64,000 nucleotides of DNA. Source: Bacillus sp. 2205SS5-2. Its GTDB lineage: Bacteria > Bacillota > Bacilli > Bacillales > Bacillaceae_K. The position numbers and the translations under genes were made by a program. Below the pieces are notes generated by a model, which ran no database searches, was not told the origin of the DNA, and saw nothing but the letters and a program-made list of their open reading frames with translations. The DNA lies in the NCBI RefSeq assembly GCF_037024155.1, contig NZ_JAYKTS010000010.1, positions 57,795 to 121,794 of the forward strand, in the 5' to 3' direction. This document shows positions 63,199 through 64,000 of this stretch, one piece after another (within the stretch, counting starts at the first letter, position 1; each line of letters begins with the position of its first letter).

Positions 63199-64000
63199 AT
63201 GTTGAAAGCATATAAGTATCGTCTCTATCCAAATAAGGAACAACGAATATTGTTCGCAAAAACCTTCGGGTGTGTGCGTTTGGTGTATAACAAAATGCTT
63301 GCTGATAGAATCCATTCTTATAAAAAATCTCAAGAATGCATAGACAAATCCATTAAACATCCTACTCCTGCACAATATAAAGCTGAATTTCCGTTTCTAA
63401 AGGAAGTGGGTAGCCTTGCTTTAGCTAATGCACAAATGAATCTAAACAAAGCATACGCTAATTTCTTTCGTGATAAGTCCACTGGATTTCCAAAGTTCAA
63501 AAGCAAAAAAGACAATCATCACAGGTATACGACCAACAACCAAAAAGGAACTGTTCGCATTGAAAACAGTTATATCAAACTTCCAAAGTTGAAAACAATG
63601 GTAAGAATCAAGCAACATAGACAATTTTCTGGGCTGATTAAGTCTGTTACAATTTCTCAAACTCCAACAGGAAAGTATTTTGCTTCTGTTTTGGTGGAGA
63701 AAAATGAACAGTTGTACCCTAAACTTGATACAATGGTCGGCATTGATGTTGGATTGAAAGACTTTACACTATTGTCTATCGGTACAAAATACGAAAATCC
63801 TAAATGGTTGAGAAAGGCTGAAAAAAGACTAGCTTTTCTTCAACGTTCTTTGTCACGCAAAAAGAAAGGGTCTAGTAATAGAACTAAAGTTAGACTACAA
63901 GTGGCTAAACTTCACGAAAAGATTACCAATCAACGAAATGATTTCCTTCACAAAGTAAGTAATGAAATCACAAACGAAAACCAAGTGATTGTGATTGAAG
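63199..64000 (+). CDS. tnpB: IS200/IS605 TnpB RNA-guided nuclease (partial at window edge)
   Basis: Open from ATG 63199 to the last base (267 codons). LKAYKYRLYPNKEQRILFAK and FGCVRLVYNKML are the standard N-terminus; the first RuvC Asp is in VGIDVGLKDFTLLS; a basic bridging region (KKKGSSNRTKVRLQVAKLHE) and the start of the second RuvC motif (NQVIVIE, catalytic Glu) close the window. Everything visible looks functional. The zinc ribbon, third acidic residue and guide-RNA region lie beyond the window. TnpB cuts DNA matching its right-end RNA and helps the element persist. Confidence 0.93.
   Translation, partial: MLKAYKYRLYPNKEQRILFAKTFGCVRLVYNKMLADRIHSYKKSQECIDKSIKHPTPAQYKAEFPFLKEVGSLALANAQMNLNKAYANFFRDKSTGFPKFKSKKDNHHRYTTNNQKGTVRIENSYIKLPKLKTMVRIKQHRQFSGLIKSVTISQTPTGKYFASVLVEKNEQLYPKLDTMVGIDVGLKDFTLLSIGTKYENPKWLRKAEKRLAFLQRSLSRKKKGSSNRTKVRLQVAKLHEKITNQRNDFLHKVSNEITNENQVIVIE

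Overview
The window reads as a chromosomal segment of a low-GC, endospore-type Gram-positive bacterium of the Bacillaceae. The support is AGGAGG-type ribosome binding sites, low GC, U-tailed terminators, CcpA-type cre sites, lipobox signal peptides, and protein families typical of Bacillus (YvrA-like BtuD-CbiZ fusion, YvqK, CvfB/YitL, YpuA/DUF1002, SpoIIM-like, PucR, BmrA-like exporter). No rRNA or tRNA gene and no CRISPR array was seen.

Layout. 1-6175: a seven-gene acyl-CoA catabolic operon (acyl-CoA dehydrogenase tail, two MaoC-fold proteins, SDR dehydrogenase, AMACR-like CoA transferase, two acyl-CoA ligases). 6430-10969: a cobalamin riboswitch controlling a B12/corrinoid uptake and salvage operon (btuF, btuC, btuD-cbiZ fusion, PduO-type adenosyltransferase). 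11950-14815: CvfB-like RNA-binding protein, a GNAT, a MarC remnant and a lipoprotein. 14867-18901: late C30 carotenoid genes (crtO, crtQ, divergent crtP) without crtM/crtN. 20091-22424: frameshifted msrA, a roughly 612-nt highly structured noncoding RNA candidate, and a DUF1206 membrane protein. 22760-24370: decayed genes (peptidase S51-like, and a secreted Cys-rich precursor) with a small membrane protein. 25288-28579: BmrA-like exporter, alpha/beta hydrolase, small protein. 29241-42353: a complete reductive pyrimidine degradation region (beta-ureidopropionase, PreT, PreA, dihydropyrimidinase, NCS1 permease, two tiny proteins, PucR regulator, malonate-semialdehyde dehydrogenase, omega-aminotransferase), predicted to convert uracil/thymine through beta-alanine/beta-aminoisobutyrate to acetyl-CoA/propionyl-CoA under CcpA and PucR control. 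43342-48248: broken hydrolase, a heterodimeric ABC exporter with one degenerate ATP site, and a GNAT. 48562-51949: lipoprotein, a decayed transposase-like gene, and a small acidic protein. 53112-61943: P450, SpoIIM-like, YpuA-like, MFS exporter, HD-GYP phosphodiesterase, ribbon-helix-helix protein, DHH phosphoesterase. 62672-64000: an IS200/IS605 element whose TnpA has lost both key catalytic residues while TnpB stays open to the window edge.

The intergenic space carries an unusually dense family of MITE-like repeats. I count about 17 copies with related ends (GGCTSTTTTCG... and its complement) in at least two interior types. The main type exists in a short (about 160 bp) form and a long (about 275-335 bp) form in which one of two different GC-richer hairpin cassettes sits at the same internal point. 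The two most interesting unexplained items are this modular repeat family and the large structured RNA at 20826-21437, whose ends pair over 18 of 19 positions and which is flanked by its own terminator.
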